DNA of 64,000 nucleotides from Brachyspira pilosicoli (GTDB lineage Bacteria; Spirochaetota; Brachyspiria; Brachyspirales; Brachyspiraceae): NCBI RefSeq assembly GCF_036997485.1, contig NZ_JAWLPU010000002.1, positions 248,001 to 312,000 of the forward strand, read 5' to 3'. Shown piece by piece: positions 45,396 to 54,307 of this stretch (position 1 is its first letter; each line of letters starts with the position of its first letter). The notes under the pieces were generated by a model. It saw only the letters and a program-made list of their open reading frames with translations, ran no database searches and was not told where the DNA came from. The position numbers and the translations under genes were made by a program.

Positions 45396-47891
45396 TTATT
45401 TTTCAGTATCTGCAGGCACTACAGCCAAATCACTTACTTTAGCACCGTCAGAAATATTAACTATTTTTACACCCTTAGCGTTTCTTCCTAACTCTGGTAT
45501 AGAATCAGCCTTTATCTTTATAGTCATGTCATCTGTAGTAACAACCATTATCTCATCTTTGTCGCCTACAGTTTTTACACTAACTACATTTCCTGTTTTA
45601 TTATCAGGCTTAATATAAATCTGACCTTTTCCGCCTCTTCCTTTAGCATTAAATTGTTTAGAAGAAAGTCTTTTACCTATACCATTCTCAGTGATAACTA
45701 TTAATGACTCGCCTTTATGTATGCCGTTTCCAGATACACAAACATCATTATCATCTAAAGTAATACCCTTAACACCAGAAGCAGCTCTTCCCATGTTTCT
45801 TACTTTCTGCTCATTTATTCTCAAAGCAAGACCAGAAGCAGTAGTCATAATAAAGTCATCACCGCTTTCAACAGCAGATACCCCTATAAGCTCATCATTA
45901 TTCTCTAATGTTAAAGCAAGTATACCTCTCTTTTTAGCATTCTCAAGATGTTTAAGCTCCATTTTCTTAATAGTACCCATCTTAGTAACCATTATAATTG
46001 ATTGTTTAGGGTTAAACTCAGATACTGTAAAGTAGCTTGTAATCTTTTCATCTGGTGCTAAATTGAGTATAAACTTTATGCTCTTACCTTGTGAAGTTTT
46101 TGTGAGAGCAGGAATTTCATGCACCTTCATCCAGAAAGCCTTACCTCTGTCTGTGAATATAAATAAATAATCTTTAGTAGAAGCAACGAATAAATGCTCT
46201 ATATAATGTTCGCCTTGAGATTTACCGCCTTGTACACCTACTCCGCCCCTTCCTTGAGTACGATAGCTTGAAGCAGGTACTCTCTTAATAAAGCCTTGAG
46301 TAGTGATAGATACTGCCACATCTTCATCATGAATCAAATCTTCTTCATCAATTTCAGTATCATTAGTTTTGCCTATTATCTCACTTCTTCTGTCATCGCC
46401 GTATTTTTCTGCTATGTTTTTAAGTTCATCTTTAATAACAGCAAGTATCTTTTCTGGGTGAGCAAGTAAATCTTCACAATAAGCAATAAACTCTCTTAAC
46501 TGTTGTAATTCTTGTTCTATTTTGAGTTTTTCTAAAGCAGTTAAACGTTTAAGAGGCATATCGAGTATAGCTTGAGCTTGTTTTTCTGATAGCTTAAACT
46601 TACTCATTAAAGTGTTTCTTGCAGCTTCTGTGTTTTCGCTCTGCCTAATTATTCTTATAACCTCTTCAATATTAGCCTGAGCTATTAATAAGCCCTCTAA
46701 TATATGTGCTTTTGCTTTAGCTTGATTTAAATCATATTCTGTTCTTTTTGTTATTACTTCAACTCTGTGATCAACAAAATATTTTATAAGCTCTTTTAAG
46801 TTTAATACTTTAGGCTCGCCATTAACCAAAGCAAGGTTTATAATACCAAAAGTAATTTCTAAATCAGTATGCTTCCAAAGCTGATTCAAAACTATCTGAG
46901 TAGCAACACCTTTTTTAAGCTCTATTATAAGCCTAATTCCAGACCTATTGCTTGACTCATCTCTAATATCAGCAACGCCCTCAATTTTACCTTGTTTAAC
47001 TAACTCAGCAATCTTTTCATGCAAAGTGGTCTTTACAACACCATAAGGAAGCTCTTTTACAACAATAGCCTCTCTGTCTTTTTTTGTCTCTTCTATTTCA
47101 AGCCTTGCTCTTAATTTAATTCTTCCCTTACCAGTAGTATAAGCCTCTTTAATACCCTCTTTACCATATATAATTCCAGCAGTAGGGAAATCAGGACCTT
47201 GTATATAACGCATCAAGTCTTTAATTTCAGTATCTTGATGGTCTATATAATAAACAATAGCATTAACAACCTCTTTTAAGTTATGAGGAGGCATATTAGT
47301 AGCCATACCAATAGCAATACCCATACTGCCATTAACTAAAAGCTGAGGCACTGTTGCAGGAAGCACAGAAGGCTCTGTTCTTGAATCATCGAAGTTTGGT
47401 ACAAATTTAACAGTTTCTTTTTCTATATCGTTTAGCATTTCTTCTGCGAATTTAGTCATTCTCGCTTCAGTATAACGCATAGCAGCAGGAGGGTCATCGT
47501 CCACAGAACCAAAGTTACCCTGTCCGTCTACAAGCAAATAACGCATAGAAAAGTCTTGTGCCATTCTCACCATAGTGCCGTAAACAGCAGCATCTCCGTG
47601 CGGGTGATAGCGTGCCAACACTTCCCCAACCGTAGCAGCCGACTTTTTATATGGTTTATCATGTGTTAAATTAGCATCATACATCGCATAAAGTATTCTT
47701 CTATGCACAGGCTTAAGTCCGTCTCTTACATCTGGCAAAGCCCTTGACACTATAACACTCATAGCATAATTTAAATAAGATTCTTTTAATTCATTTTCTA
47801 TAGAAATATGATCAACTCTTTTTAGAATATCTTTTGTTAGTGTGGAATATTTTCTCTCTTCACTATTCTCATTATTCTTTTTTACAGCCAT
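45396..47891 (-). CDS. gyrA: DNA gyrase subunit A
   Basis: GyrA cuts and reseals DNA in the A2B2 topoisomerase that introduces negative supercoils. The 831-residue protein has [33 protein letters not shown] near the N-terminus, [23 protein letters not shown], and the catalytic Tyr140 in [10 protein letters not shown]. The six-bladed C-terminal domain includes [12 protein letters not shown], a GyrA-box variant. At the quinolone-resistance positions, E. coli Ser83 and Asp87 correspond here to Ala101 and Gly105. No gyrB is adjacent. Confidence 0.95.
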   Translation of the reverse strand: MAVKKNNENSEERKYSTLTKDILKRVDHISIENELKESYLNYAMSVIVSRALPDVRDGLKPVHRRILYAMYDANLTHDKPYKKSAATVGEVLARYHPHGDAAVYGTMVRMAQDFSMRYLLVDGQGNFGSVDDDPPAAMRYTEARMTKFAEEMLNDIEKETVKFVPNFDDSRTEPSVLPATVPQLLVNGSMGIAIGMATNMPPHNLKEVVNAIVYYIDHQDTEIKDLMRYIQGPDFPTAGIIYGKEGIKEAYTTGKGRIKLRARLEIEETKKDREAIVVKELPYGVVKTTLHEKIAELVKQGKIEGVADIRDESSNRSGIRLIIELKKGVATQIVLNQLWKHTDLEITFGIINLALVNGEPKVLNLKELIKYFVDHRVEVITKRTEYDLNQAKAKAHILEGLLIAQANIEEVIRIIRQSENTEAARNTLMSKFKLSEKQAQAILDMPLKRLTALEKLKIEQELQQLREFIAYCEDLLAHPEKILAVIKDELKNIAEKYGDDRRSEIIGKTNDTEIDEEDLIHDEDVAVSITTQGFIKRVPASSYRTQGRGGVGVQGGKSQGEHYIEHLFVASTKDYLFIFTDRGKAFWMKVHEIPALTKTSQGKSIKFILNLAPDEKITSYFTVSEFNPKQSIIMVTKMGTIKKMELKHLENAKKRGILALTLENNDELIGVSAVESGDDFIMTTASGLALRINEQKVRNMGRAASGVKGITLDDNDVCVSGNGIHKGESLIVITENGIGKRLSSKQFNAKGRGGKGQIYIKPDNKTGNVVSVKTVGDKDEIMVVTTDDMTIKIKADSIPELGRNAKGVKIVNISDGAKVSDLAVVPADTEK

Positions 47892-48326
47892 AGATTTTTA
47901 TCCTTATAGAAATATATTCAAATTATTATAACATTTTAGTGTAAAATTATCAATATAAAAATATAGCGATATTATGTAAATATATAGATATTTATGAATA
48001 TAATATCATAAAAAATAAAATTTATTGTTTATCTACATAACTACAAAAACATATTTTTCGCATCTGCTACATCTGCTCAGCGCACGCTAAACTAACTAAA
48101 AAATATAAATTAATTAAAAATTACATAAAAACTAAGTTTATAAATATGTCTAACGTGCGAAGAAAAAACTATAATCATAATTTTTAGTTTATTCGAAAAT
48201 TTTGTTTTTCTTTATCTACAAGCTAAACAATTTTTATTTGCAATACATCTTTATATTTTTTACAAATTATTATAAAATAGTTTTATTATTATAATAGAAA
48301 AAATAATAAATTGGAGATAAATAACA
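47892..48326. other. Intergenic gap of 435 bp between gyrA and the CAP-domain gene
   Basis: The gap is AT-rich except for CGCATCTGCTACATCTGCTC (direct repeat of CATCTGCT) and AGCGCACGCTAA near 48054-48090, which is loosely inverted at CTAACGTGCGAAG (48150-48162). It also holds the gyrA promoter at 47925-47953. I see no gene or known RNA. Confidence 0.5.
47925..47953 (-). promoter_or_regulatory. Promoter of gyrA
   Basis: On the minus strand TTGATA (47948-47953) and TATAAT (47925-47930) have a 17 bp spacer. Confidence 0.65.
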
Positions 48327-49100
48327 ATGAAAAAAATTAGCTTAATAATGATTTTTATATTAATATCAGCTTTTGCATTACATGCAGATGTTATTGAAGA
48401 TGAAGTATTTAGATTAATCAATTTAGAGAGAAGCAAAGTATCTCTTCCACCACTTCCAAACAATCAAAGATTGCATTCTTTAGCACTTTATCATAGTGAT
48501 AATATGGCTAAAAATAAATTCTTCAGCAACACTGATTTAGAAGGTCTTGACTCTAAAGGCAGACAGTTAAAATTATATCCAGAAATGGTTGGAAATATTA
48601 CAGAAAGTTTCACAAAGTTAGATGTTATACCATTAACTGATAAAAATGCTGCTGCAAGTATTGTGAAAAATTTAATGAATACACCAGACTACAAAAAAGT
48701 AATATTATCAAAAGATTTTAATTCTATGGGAGTTGGTGCTTCAAAAAGAGGTGTTGGAGTATATACTACTGTAACTTTAGCAAATATTATAGCTGAGTCT
48801 GTTAATTTTAAGCCTGAAGTAAAATATGGTGATGATATTACTGTGCAATATAGAATATTAAATAAAGCACCATTTACTGATTTTAAGATAGCTGTTGAAA
48901 TGGCTGACCCTAAGGCTCAAATAGTTGGAGATGACGGTAAAACTTATGTAGGTAAAGTAATATATGATGTTACAGATGCAGGCAACACTGTTATAAGCAA
49001 AACATTTAAAGCAGAATATGGTAAAGGCGAATATAAAGTTTCATTACTATATAAAGGTGAACATTTCTCAAGCAATACAAGAACTATAACAGTTAAATAA
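48327..49100 (+). CDS. Exported CAP/SCP-domain protein
   Basis: The 257-residue protein has a signal peptide (cleavage near AFALHA-D). The CAP (cysteine-rich secretory/antigen 5/PR-1) pattern follows: DEVFRLINLERSKVSLPPLPNNQRLHSLALYHSDNMAKNKFFSN. The C-terminal 90 or so residues (VKYGDDITVQYRI to YKGEHFSSNTRTITV) look like an immunoglobulin-type beta sandwich. The protein should act in the periplasm or outside the cell. Bacterial CAP proteins have varied and mostly unknown roles. exbD follows after 14 bp. Confidence 0.8.
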   Translation: MKKISLIMIFILISAFALHADVIEDEVFRLINLERSKVSLPPLPNNQRLHSLALYHSDNMAKNKFFSNTDLEGLDSKGRQLKLYPEMVGNITESFTKLDVIPLTDKNAAASIVKNLMNTPDYKKVILSKDFNSMGVGASKRGVGVYTTVTLANIIAESVNFKPEVKYGDDITVQYRILNKAPFTDFKIAVEMADPKAQIVGDDGKTYVGKVIYDVTDAGNTVISKTFKAEYGKGEYKVSLLYKGEHFSSNTRTITVK

Positions 49101-49114
49101 AAGAGAACAATACA

Positions 49115-49525
49115 ATGAAGTTTAGACATAGGTTTACAATAAAAAAAGGCATAGATTTAACTCCTATGATGGATATAGTATTTAACTTACTAATATTTTT
49201 TATGATAGGAGCTACAATCATGCAAACTCCTCAAATAGAAATTAGTTTACCTAAGTCTACTTCAGCTGTAGGCAAAGAAAAAAATGAAAATATAATAATA
49301 ACTATATCCAAAGAAGGCAGCATATACGTTAATGAAGAGGCAGTAAACGATATAGACGGATATCTTAATAATTTAGCAAAAGTTGAAGGAGAATTAGCTA
49401 AGCCTGTAGAGATAAGGTCAGATGAAGATGTTAGAACTCAGGTTTTAATATCTGTAATAGACAGTGTAAAAAATGCTGGTTTTACAAGATTAGGTATAGC
49501 AACAGATACTAAAAATAATAATTAA
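49115..49525 (+). CDS. exbD: ExbD/TolR-family biopolymer transport protein
   Basis: The 136-residue protein has a short cytoplasmic start, one membrane helix (about 21-40) and a periplasmic domain. The helix begins at IDLTPMMDIVFNLLIFFMI, with the essential Asp of the proton pathway in PMMDIVF. The periplasmic end TQVLISVIDSVKNAGFTRLGIAT is typical. ExbD works with ExbB in a proton-driven stator that energises outer-membrane processes. No exbB or tonB is adjacent. Confidence 0.88.
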   Translation: MKFRHRFTIKKGIDLTPMMDIVFNLLIFFMIGATIMQTPQIEISLPKSTSAVGKEKNENIIITISKEGSIYVNEEAVNDIDGYLNNLAKVEGELAKPVEIRSDEDVRTQVLISVIDSVKNAGFTRLGIATDTKNNN

Positions 49526-49555
49526 AAAAATTAATAATAGTATAGGAGTATTTTT

Positions 49556-50128
49556 ATGAAAACAGTAGATGCAAGAGGCGTTCCTTGCCCAAAACCATTA
49601 ATATTAACTAAAACAGCTTTAATGAATGCTAGTCTCAACGAAGAGATTGAGGTGCTAATTGATGATGAGGTGGCATTCCATAATATAACTGATTTTCTAA
49701 ACAACAATAAAATAACATATTCTAATAATGGAATGAATTTCAAAATAACAAAAAACAAAGAATTATCACAAAATGACTCTACTAAAGAAAAGTCATCAGG
49801 TCCTGTGATTGCTGTAGTAGATAAAAAAGCTATGGGACATGGAAACGATGAACTTGGAGAATTATTATTAAAAGCATTTTTAGGAGCTTTAAAAGATGCT
49901 AGTCCAAAACCTGAAGCTTTATATTGCTATAATGGAGGAGTTTATTTAGGAATTGATGAGCCTTATAAAAGTTTATTGCAAGAGCTTAGAGATGCGGGAA
50001 TAAAAATATTTTTCTGCGGAACTTGTGTTAAATTTTATGAATTGGAAGGAATAAAAGTAGAAGAGCAAACTAATATGCTTGGTATAATAGAGGCTATGGC
50101 CAATGCTTCTGCTGTAATAAGAGCATAA
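49556..50128 (+). CDS. yedF: YedF-type protein (TusA-like plus DsrE-like domain)
   Basis: The 190-residue protein has an N-terminal TusA/SirA domain with the CPxP motif (VDARGVPCPKPL, Cys11) and a C-terminal DsrE-like domain (DELGELLLKAFLGAL, IFFCGTCVKFYEL). This architecture defines YedF, a sulfur/selenium-carrier-like protein linked to selenium metabolism. It precedes a cysteine desulfurase and a DUF3343 gene with 6 and 12 bp gaps. A role in passing persulfide or selenium is inferred from family and context. Confidence 0.87.
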   Translation: MKTVDARGVPCPKPLILTKTALMNASLNEEIEVLIDDEVAFHNITDFLNNNKITYSNNGMNFKITKNKELSQNDSTKEKSSGPVIAVVDKKAMGHGNDELGELLLKAFLGALKDASPKPEALYCYNGGVYLGIDEPYKSLLQELRDAGIKIFFCGTCVKFYELEGIKVEEQTNMLGIIEAMANASAVIRA

Positions 50129-50134
50129 TTTTTT

Positions 50135-51250
50135 ATGGAGAAATACTATTATTTTGATAACTCAACAACGAGTTTTCCTAAACCTAAAGAAGTCGCTCAA
50201 GACATGAGTAATTTTTTACTTAATATCGGAGGCACTTATGGAAGGGTAAATACCAAAAGGGGCAAATACACCACAGAAAAGATAGAAGAGTGCCGAGAGC
50301 TTTTAGCTAATAAATTTATAGGCACAAAAAATGACTCTAATATTGTGTTTACTTCTGGAGCAACAAGGGCTGTTAATGATATATTAATAGGTTTAGATTT
50401 GCATGACACAAAAGTTTTAATTTCATCATTAGAGCATAATGCAGTACTAAGACCTATTTATCATTTACATAAAAACAAAAATGTTGAATATCAATTAATT
50501 CCTTCAAAAGATAACGGAAAAATTGATATCGGAGCTTTATCAAAAATAATAGAAAAAGAAAAAATATCGCTTGCTATAGTTAATATGGAAAGCAATATTA
50601 GCGGAGTTATACAGCCAATAAAAGAGATAAAAGAAATTCTCAAAGATATTCCCCTACTCGTTGATGCCACTCAGTATATAGGTGTTGGCGATATATTTGC
50701 TGACGATTGGAATATAGACTATTTAGCATTTACTGGTCATAAGGGCTTACTTGGTCCTACTGGTACTGGCGGTTTTTATGTAAAGGACCCTAGTAAACTT
50801 AAAGCATCATATTTTGGCGGAGGCTATGGGGACGGTTTTGAAACTCCTTACAGTGTGCCGGAAATATATGAAGCTGGCACTCCTAATACTGTGGGTATCA
50901 TAGGGCTTTTAGCAGCATTAAAAAACAGGCCTGTTTGGAATATAACAATAAACGACATGATAGACACTATAAAAAAAATAGAAAGCTCAAATAAATATAA
51001 AGTAATTTGGTCTAGAGATAAATCTTCACAGGGTTTTTTATTTTCTATAGAGTGTGATTCTAACATGGCTGAAATTGCTCATAGGTTATATGATGATTAT
51101 AATATAGAATGCAGATATGGTTTTCATTGTGCAATTTTAGCTCATAATTTTTACAACAATAATAATGGTGCTATAAGATTTTCTTTTTCACCATATACTA
51201 CAAAAGAAGATTTAGAATATTTAGCTGATGTACTTATAAACAAATTATAG
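50135..51250 (+). CDS. Class V aminotransferase / cysteine desulfurase
   Basis: The 371-residue PLP enzyme begins YYFDNSTTSFPKP and contains FTSGATRAVNDIL, SSLEHNAVLRP, VDATQYIG and the PLP lysine in FTGHKGLLGPTGTGGFYV. It has GTPNTVGIIGLLAAL and a presumed catalytic Cys in YGFHCAILAHNF. Such enzymes release S (or Se) from cysteine (or selenocysteine). Between yedF and a DUF3343 gene, it fits the CsdB-like member of a selenium-linked cluster. Confidence 0.87.
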   Translation: MEKYYYFDNSTTSFPKPKEVAQDMSNFLLNIGGTYGRVNTKRGKYTTEKIEECRELLANKFIGTKNDSNIVFTSGATRAVNDILIGLDLHDTKVLISSLEHNAVLRPIYHLHKNKNVEYQLIPSKDNGKIDIGALSKIIEKEKISLAIVNMESNISGVIQPIKEIKEILKDIPLLVDATQYIGVGDIFADDWNIDYLAFTGHKGLLGPTGTGGFYVKDPSKLKASYFGGGYGDGFETPYSVPEIYEAGTPNTVGIIGLLAALKNRPVWNITINDMIDTIKKIESSNKYKVIWSRDKSSQGFLFSIECDSNMAEIAHRLYDDYNIECRYGFHCAILAHNFYNNNNGAIRFSFSPYTTKEDLEYLADVLINKL

Positions 51251-51262
51251 GATTTTTAATAT

Positions 51263-51481
51263 ATGACTAAAAGTTTTTGTTATTTAAAAACACCAAGAGA
51301 TTTAATAAAGGCAGAGAAAATATTAGCAGATGCTGGTATTGAGGTAATTGTGCGTCCTGCTCCAGAGCCAATATTTGGTGTTTGCAATATGGCTATAGAT
51401 ATAAAAGATAATGATAAAGTATATATAGTATCTTTACTTGAGGCTGCTGGTTTAGTGGTATTAATAAAAGAAAGCGAATAA
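51263..51481 (+). CDS. DUF3343 protein (putative Se/S carrier-like)
   Basis: The 72-residue protein matches the small DUF3343 family: CYLKTPRDLIKAEKILADAGIEV, then RPAPEPIFGVCNMAIDI, where the Cys in GVC is the likely carrier residue. It ends the yedF-desulfurase unit. In other anaerobes these three families occur near selenium-dependent molybdenum hydroxylase genes, none of which is in this window. Confidence 0.8.
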   Translation: MTKSFCYLKTPRDLIKAEKILADAGIEVIVRPAPEPIFGVCNMAIDIKDNDKVYIVSLLEAAGLVVLIKESE

Positions 51482-51585
51482 TATACCTAAATAAAATATA
51501 ATTAATTAGTAAGTTTATTCATTAATTTAATAAATTATCTTACATGTAAGAGTATTTTAGTATGATTTAGTATTAATTTTATACT

Positions 51586-51630
51586 TGCACTTTTTGCAAC
51601 TTTTTGCGGCGGGAAAAAGTTGATAGTGCA
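51586..51630. repeat. Dispersed intergenic repeat, module 2 minimal copy
   Basis: It is the shortest complete form: outer stem TGCACT/AGTGCA and inner perfect stem CAACTTTTT/AAAAAGTTG around loop GCGGCGGG. It lies between the convergent DUF3343 and antiporter genes. Confidence 0.75.
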
Positions 51631-51668
51631 TTTAGAAAATATAAAAAATTAAAAATTTAAAGTATATA

Positions 51669-52859
51669 CTATTCATGTTCTAATAGCTTTTTGTAAGAAG
51701 CTTCTATTGCAAAAGCTCCAAGCGGTGCTGTTATTAGTATTGCAAGTACTGCTATTACAAGTATAATCTCTCCTGAGGCAAAACCTAATGATAAAGGAAT
51801 AGAGCCTATTGCAGCCTGCACTGTTGCTTTAGGGCAATATGCTATCATAGAAAATATGCGTTCTTTTTTATTGAGTTTGGTTTTTATTAATGATACAAGA
51901 ACCCCTAACATTCTAAATATTAAAACAGCAAATATTAATATTATTCCTAAAACTCCAGCATTAAAAGCATAATTAATATTTACGGCAGCACCCACTAACA
52001 CAAAAAGAATAATTTCAGCAGCTACCCAAAGTTTTGAGTATTTTAAAGAAAGCCTTTTTGATAATTCTTCTTTTGATTTTTTAAGATATGCCCCTATACT
52101 CATAACTGCTAAAAGTCCAGATATCCCTATAACTCCTCCAAATAAATTAGATATTGAAGTTTCTATGCTTACAAGTATAAAAGATATGCTTAATATTATC
52201 ACTACTTTAGCACTATCTCTTATATGGAATTTAGTAAAAAATTTTGATAATATAAAACCTATAATCACACCTAATAAAAGCCCAAATATTATAGAAGTAG
52301 GTATTTTTACAAAATCAAGGTAAGAAATATTTCCTCCCTTAACAAGCGAAGTAAAAGATGTAAATAACACTATTACAAATATATCATCAACAGAAGCACC
52401 AGCCATTAATAATTGAGGTATGCTTTTGTTAGTGCCGTATTTTTCATCTATAAGTTTAAGCATCTTTGGCACAAGCACAGCAGGAGATACAGCAGCTACA
52501 ACAGAACCCATTAAAGCAGCATCTAATAAACTGATATCAAAAAGTTTTGGAGCTATTAAAATCATTCCTATTATTTCAAAACTTGCAGGCACAAAGCACA
52601 TTAATATTGCAGGACGCCCTACTCTCTTTAAGTCTTCTATATCGAGGTTAAGCCCAGCACGAGTAAGTATTATAATAAGTGCCAATTCTCTTAAATCTGC
52701 TGATATTGAAAGTATTGAATTGTCAAGCAAATTAAGGCAATAAGGTCCTAATATTATACCTGTTATAATTAGTCCTAAAAGTGATGGGAGTTTTAAAAGC
52801 GAGAATATTTTTCCAAGTATCATTCCGCATAAAAATATCAATGCCAAACTGAGAAGCAT
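51669..52859 (-). CDS. CPA2-family cation:proton antiporter
   Basis: The start is placed at ATG 52859, ten bases after AAGGA. An in-frame ATG at 52940 would add a 27-residue extension. The 396-residue protein has about 12 membrane helices: GMILGKIFSLLKLPSLLGLIITGIILGPYCLNLL at the start, then ILTRAGLNLDIEDLKRVG and PAVLVPKML. The unwound-helix segment SVDDIFVIVLF carries paired Asp, consistent with Na+/H+ antiport. A fluoride riboswitch-like RNA lies upstream, suggesting the protein helps cells under fluoride stress. Confidence 0.85.
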   Translation of the reverse strand: MLLSLALIFLCGMILGKIFSLLKLPSLLGLIITGIILGPYCLNLLDNSILSISADLRELALIIILTRAGLNLDIEDLKRVGRPAILMCFVPASFEIIGMILIAPKLFDISLLDAALMGSVVAAVSPAVLVPKMLKLIDEKYGTNKSIPQLLMAGASVDDIFVIVLFTSFTSLVKGGNISYLDFVKIPTSIIFGLLLGVIIGFILSKFFTKFHIRDSAKVVIILSISFILVSIETSISNLFGGVIGISGLLAVMSIGAYLKKSKEELSKRLSLKYSKLWVAAEIILFVLVGAAVNINYAFNAGVLGIILIFAVLIFRMLGVLVSLIKTKLNKKERIFSMIAYCPKATVQAAIGSIPLSLGFASGEIILVIAVLAILITAPLGAFAIEASYKKLLEHE

Positions 52860-53004
52860 AATTGCATAATCCTTTTTTATTAGTATTTGATTTTTTATTA
52901 TGATATAAATTGTAGAAATATAAAAAGCTATTATCTGCAAAAATCATAAATCACTTAAATTAAGTATTAAAAAATAATTTAAGTTTATAAAAAATCATAA
53001 ATTT

Positions 53005-53112
53005 GCAGAAGTCATCAGCTTTTATATTTTTTGATAGTTTTGAAAAAAATAAATAAGCGGTTTAATTATTTAACAAATTGATTAAATAATCTAAGGAGAC
53101 CTCATTCCTTAT
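53005..53112 (-). promoter_or_regulatory. Fluoride (crcB) riboswitch upstream of the antiporter gene
   Basis: Read on the minus strand, stem 1 is TAAGGA/TCCTTA (53106-53111 with 53092-53097) enclosing loop ATGAGGTC. The conserved AAACC precedes stem 3, GCTTATTTATTTTTT (53044-53058) with AAAAAATATAAAAGC (53018-53032). The 3' end GCTGATGACTTCTGC (53005-53019) matches the crcB consensus CTGATG-C-CT-C-TGC. The loop GAGGTC pairs with GACTTC, giving the defining pseudoknot. A hairpin of about 28 nt is inserted between stem 1 and AAACC. Downstream, ACTTAAATTA/TAATTTAAGT (52953-52984) may form the expression platform. Confidence 0.83.
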
Positions 53113-53121
53113 TTTTAGTAT

Positions 53122-53149
53122 ATTCTATCATAAATATTTTTTATTTCAA
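53122..53149 (-). promoter_or_regulatory. Promoter of the riboswitch-antiporter transcript
   Basis: On the minus strand TTGAAA (53144-53149) and TAGAAT (53122-53127) are 16 bp apart. The predicted start is a few bases before riboswitch stem 1. The rest of the 449-bp gap up to 53308 holds only AT-rich sequence and the leader of the next gene. Confidence 0.55.
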
Positions 53150-53308
53150 TATTTTAATAAGATTACATATATCAATTTTGGTTATTAATAATAATTATTT
53201 TTTATTATTGATATTTTAATATTTTACAATATAATATCAATTATAAATAGGGATTAAAACAAAAAAGGTTAGATTTATATTAAAACCTTAAATTAAAAAG
53301 GATAATTT

Positions 53309-54037
53309 ATGAAAAATATACTAATAATACTATTTATATTTTCAAATATAGTATTTGCTTCTTCCTTTGAATTTGATTTTTCTGTTTCTTCAGGCAGTAC
53401 ATTTGATTTCAGTTACAATGAAGGATATTCTTTTAAAAAAAATTTAGATGGTTTTAGAGTAGGTGCTGGACTTTCATTAAGCATATTGCTGTCATTGGGC
53501 AGAAATGATGAAATTAATAATAATATTTTAACCAGTATAAGCAGTATGATTGAAACAGGATATAATTATTATATGAGGGAGAGAAGGGGCAGTAAAGATT
53601 ATTATACTGATGATGGATATTATGTATATGATTATCATAGTATTATTTTAGGATATTTGCTTAGGCTAAATTTTCACAATAAAGTTTCTTTAGGCATAGG
53701 AGGCGGAATTTTAATTCCTTTATACAGTACAGCTAATAAGGCAGATTATTCATTTGGACTTATTGATAATTATAAATATATGACAGAGTTTAATCAAAAA
53801 AATATTGCTTTTATGTATAAGCTTCCTTTTATGCCTTATATAAAATTGAATGTTGTAAGATATTTTTATTTTTCAGACAGATGGTCTTTTAAAATTGGAG
53901 GAAATTTAATATATAATTTTGGTATGGAGCTTGATACTTATAGATTAGGTTTTTATAATGTATATAGTAAATATAATTTTTCTTCTTTTGGTATAGAGCT
54001 TTATTTGGGTATTTCTTTTGGAAGACCTAATAAATAA
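53309..54037 (+). CDS. Exported beta-barrel-like outer membrane protein
   Basis: The 242-residue protein has a signal peptide (NILIILFIFSNIVFA-S). Its mature sequence alternates aromatic and small residues in strand-like runs (FEFDFSVSSGSTFDF, RVGAGLSLSILLSLG, WSFKIGGNLIYNFGMEL). It ends in strands FGIELYLGISFGRPNK. This suggests an 8-10 strand outer-membrane barrel. I do not recognise a named family. An AAAGGA site precedes the ATG. Confidence 0.7.
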   Translation: MKNILIILFIFSNIVFASSFEFDFSVSSGSTFDFSYNEGYSFKKNLDGFRVGAGLSLSILLSLGRNDEINNNILTSISSMIETGYNYYMRERRGSKDYYTDDGYYVYDYHSIILGYLLRLNFHNKVSLGIGGGILIPLYSTANKADYSFGLIDNYKYMTEFNQKNIAFMYKLPFMPYIKLNVVRYFYFSDRWSFKIGGNLIYNFGMELDTYRLGFYNVYSKYNFSSFGIELYLGISFGRPNK

Positions 54038-54307
54038 TGTTTATAATGATATCAAGTGCAGTAAAATTTTAGTGTGTAATTTTTTATTGTACTTAATATT
54101 TATTATATAATATAATTATTTTTTATTTTCTAAAATTAAAATATAAAAAATATTAAATTATTAGCTATTTTCTTAAACTTTTACTTGTTCTTTCAAGTTG
54201 TTATAAACTATTAATTTTTAATAATATAAAATATTTTTGTTAACATATTAAAAAAATTACCGTTAATACGAATAGGTATTATAATATATTTAATGGCGGT
54301 TTAAAAA

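Noticed and set aside
48054-48165. CGCACGCTAA...CTAACGTGCG imperfect inverted repeat with CATCTGCT direct repeats
   Set aside because: It stands out in base composition, but the arms are poorly matched and no second copy is in the window, so it is only noted in the gap entry.
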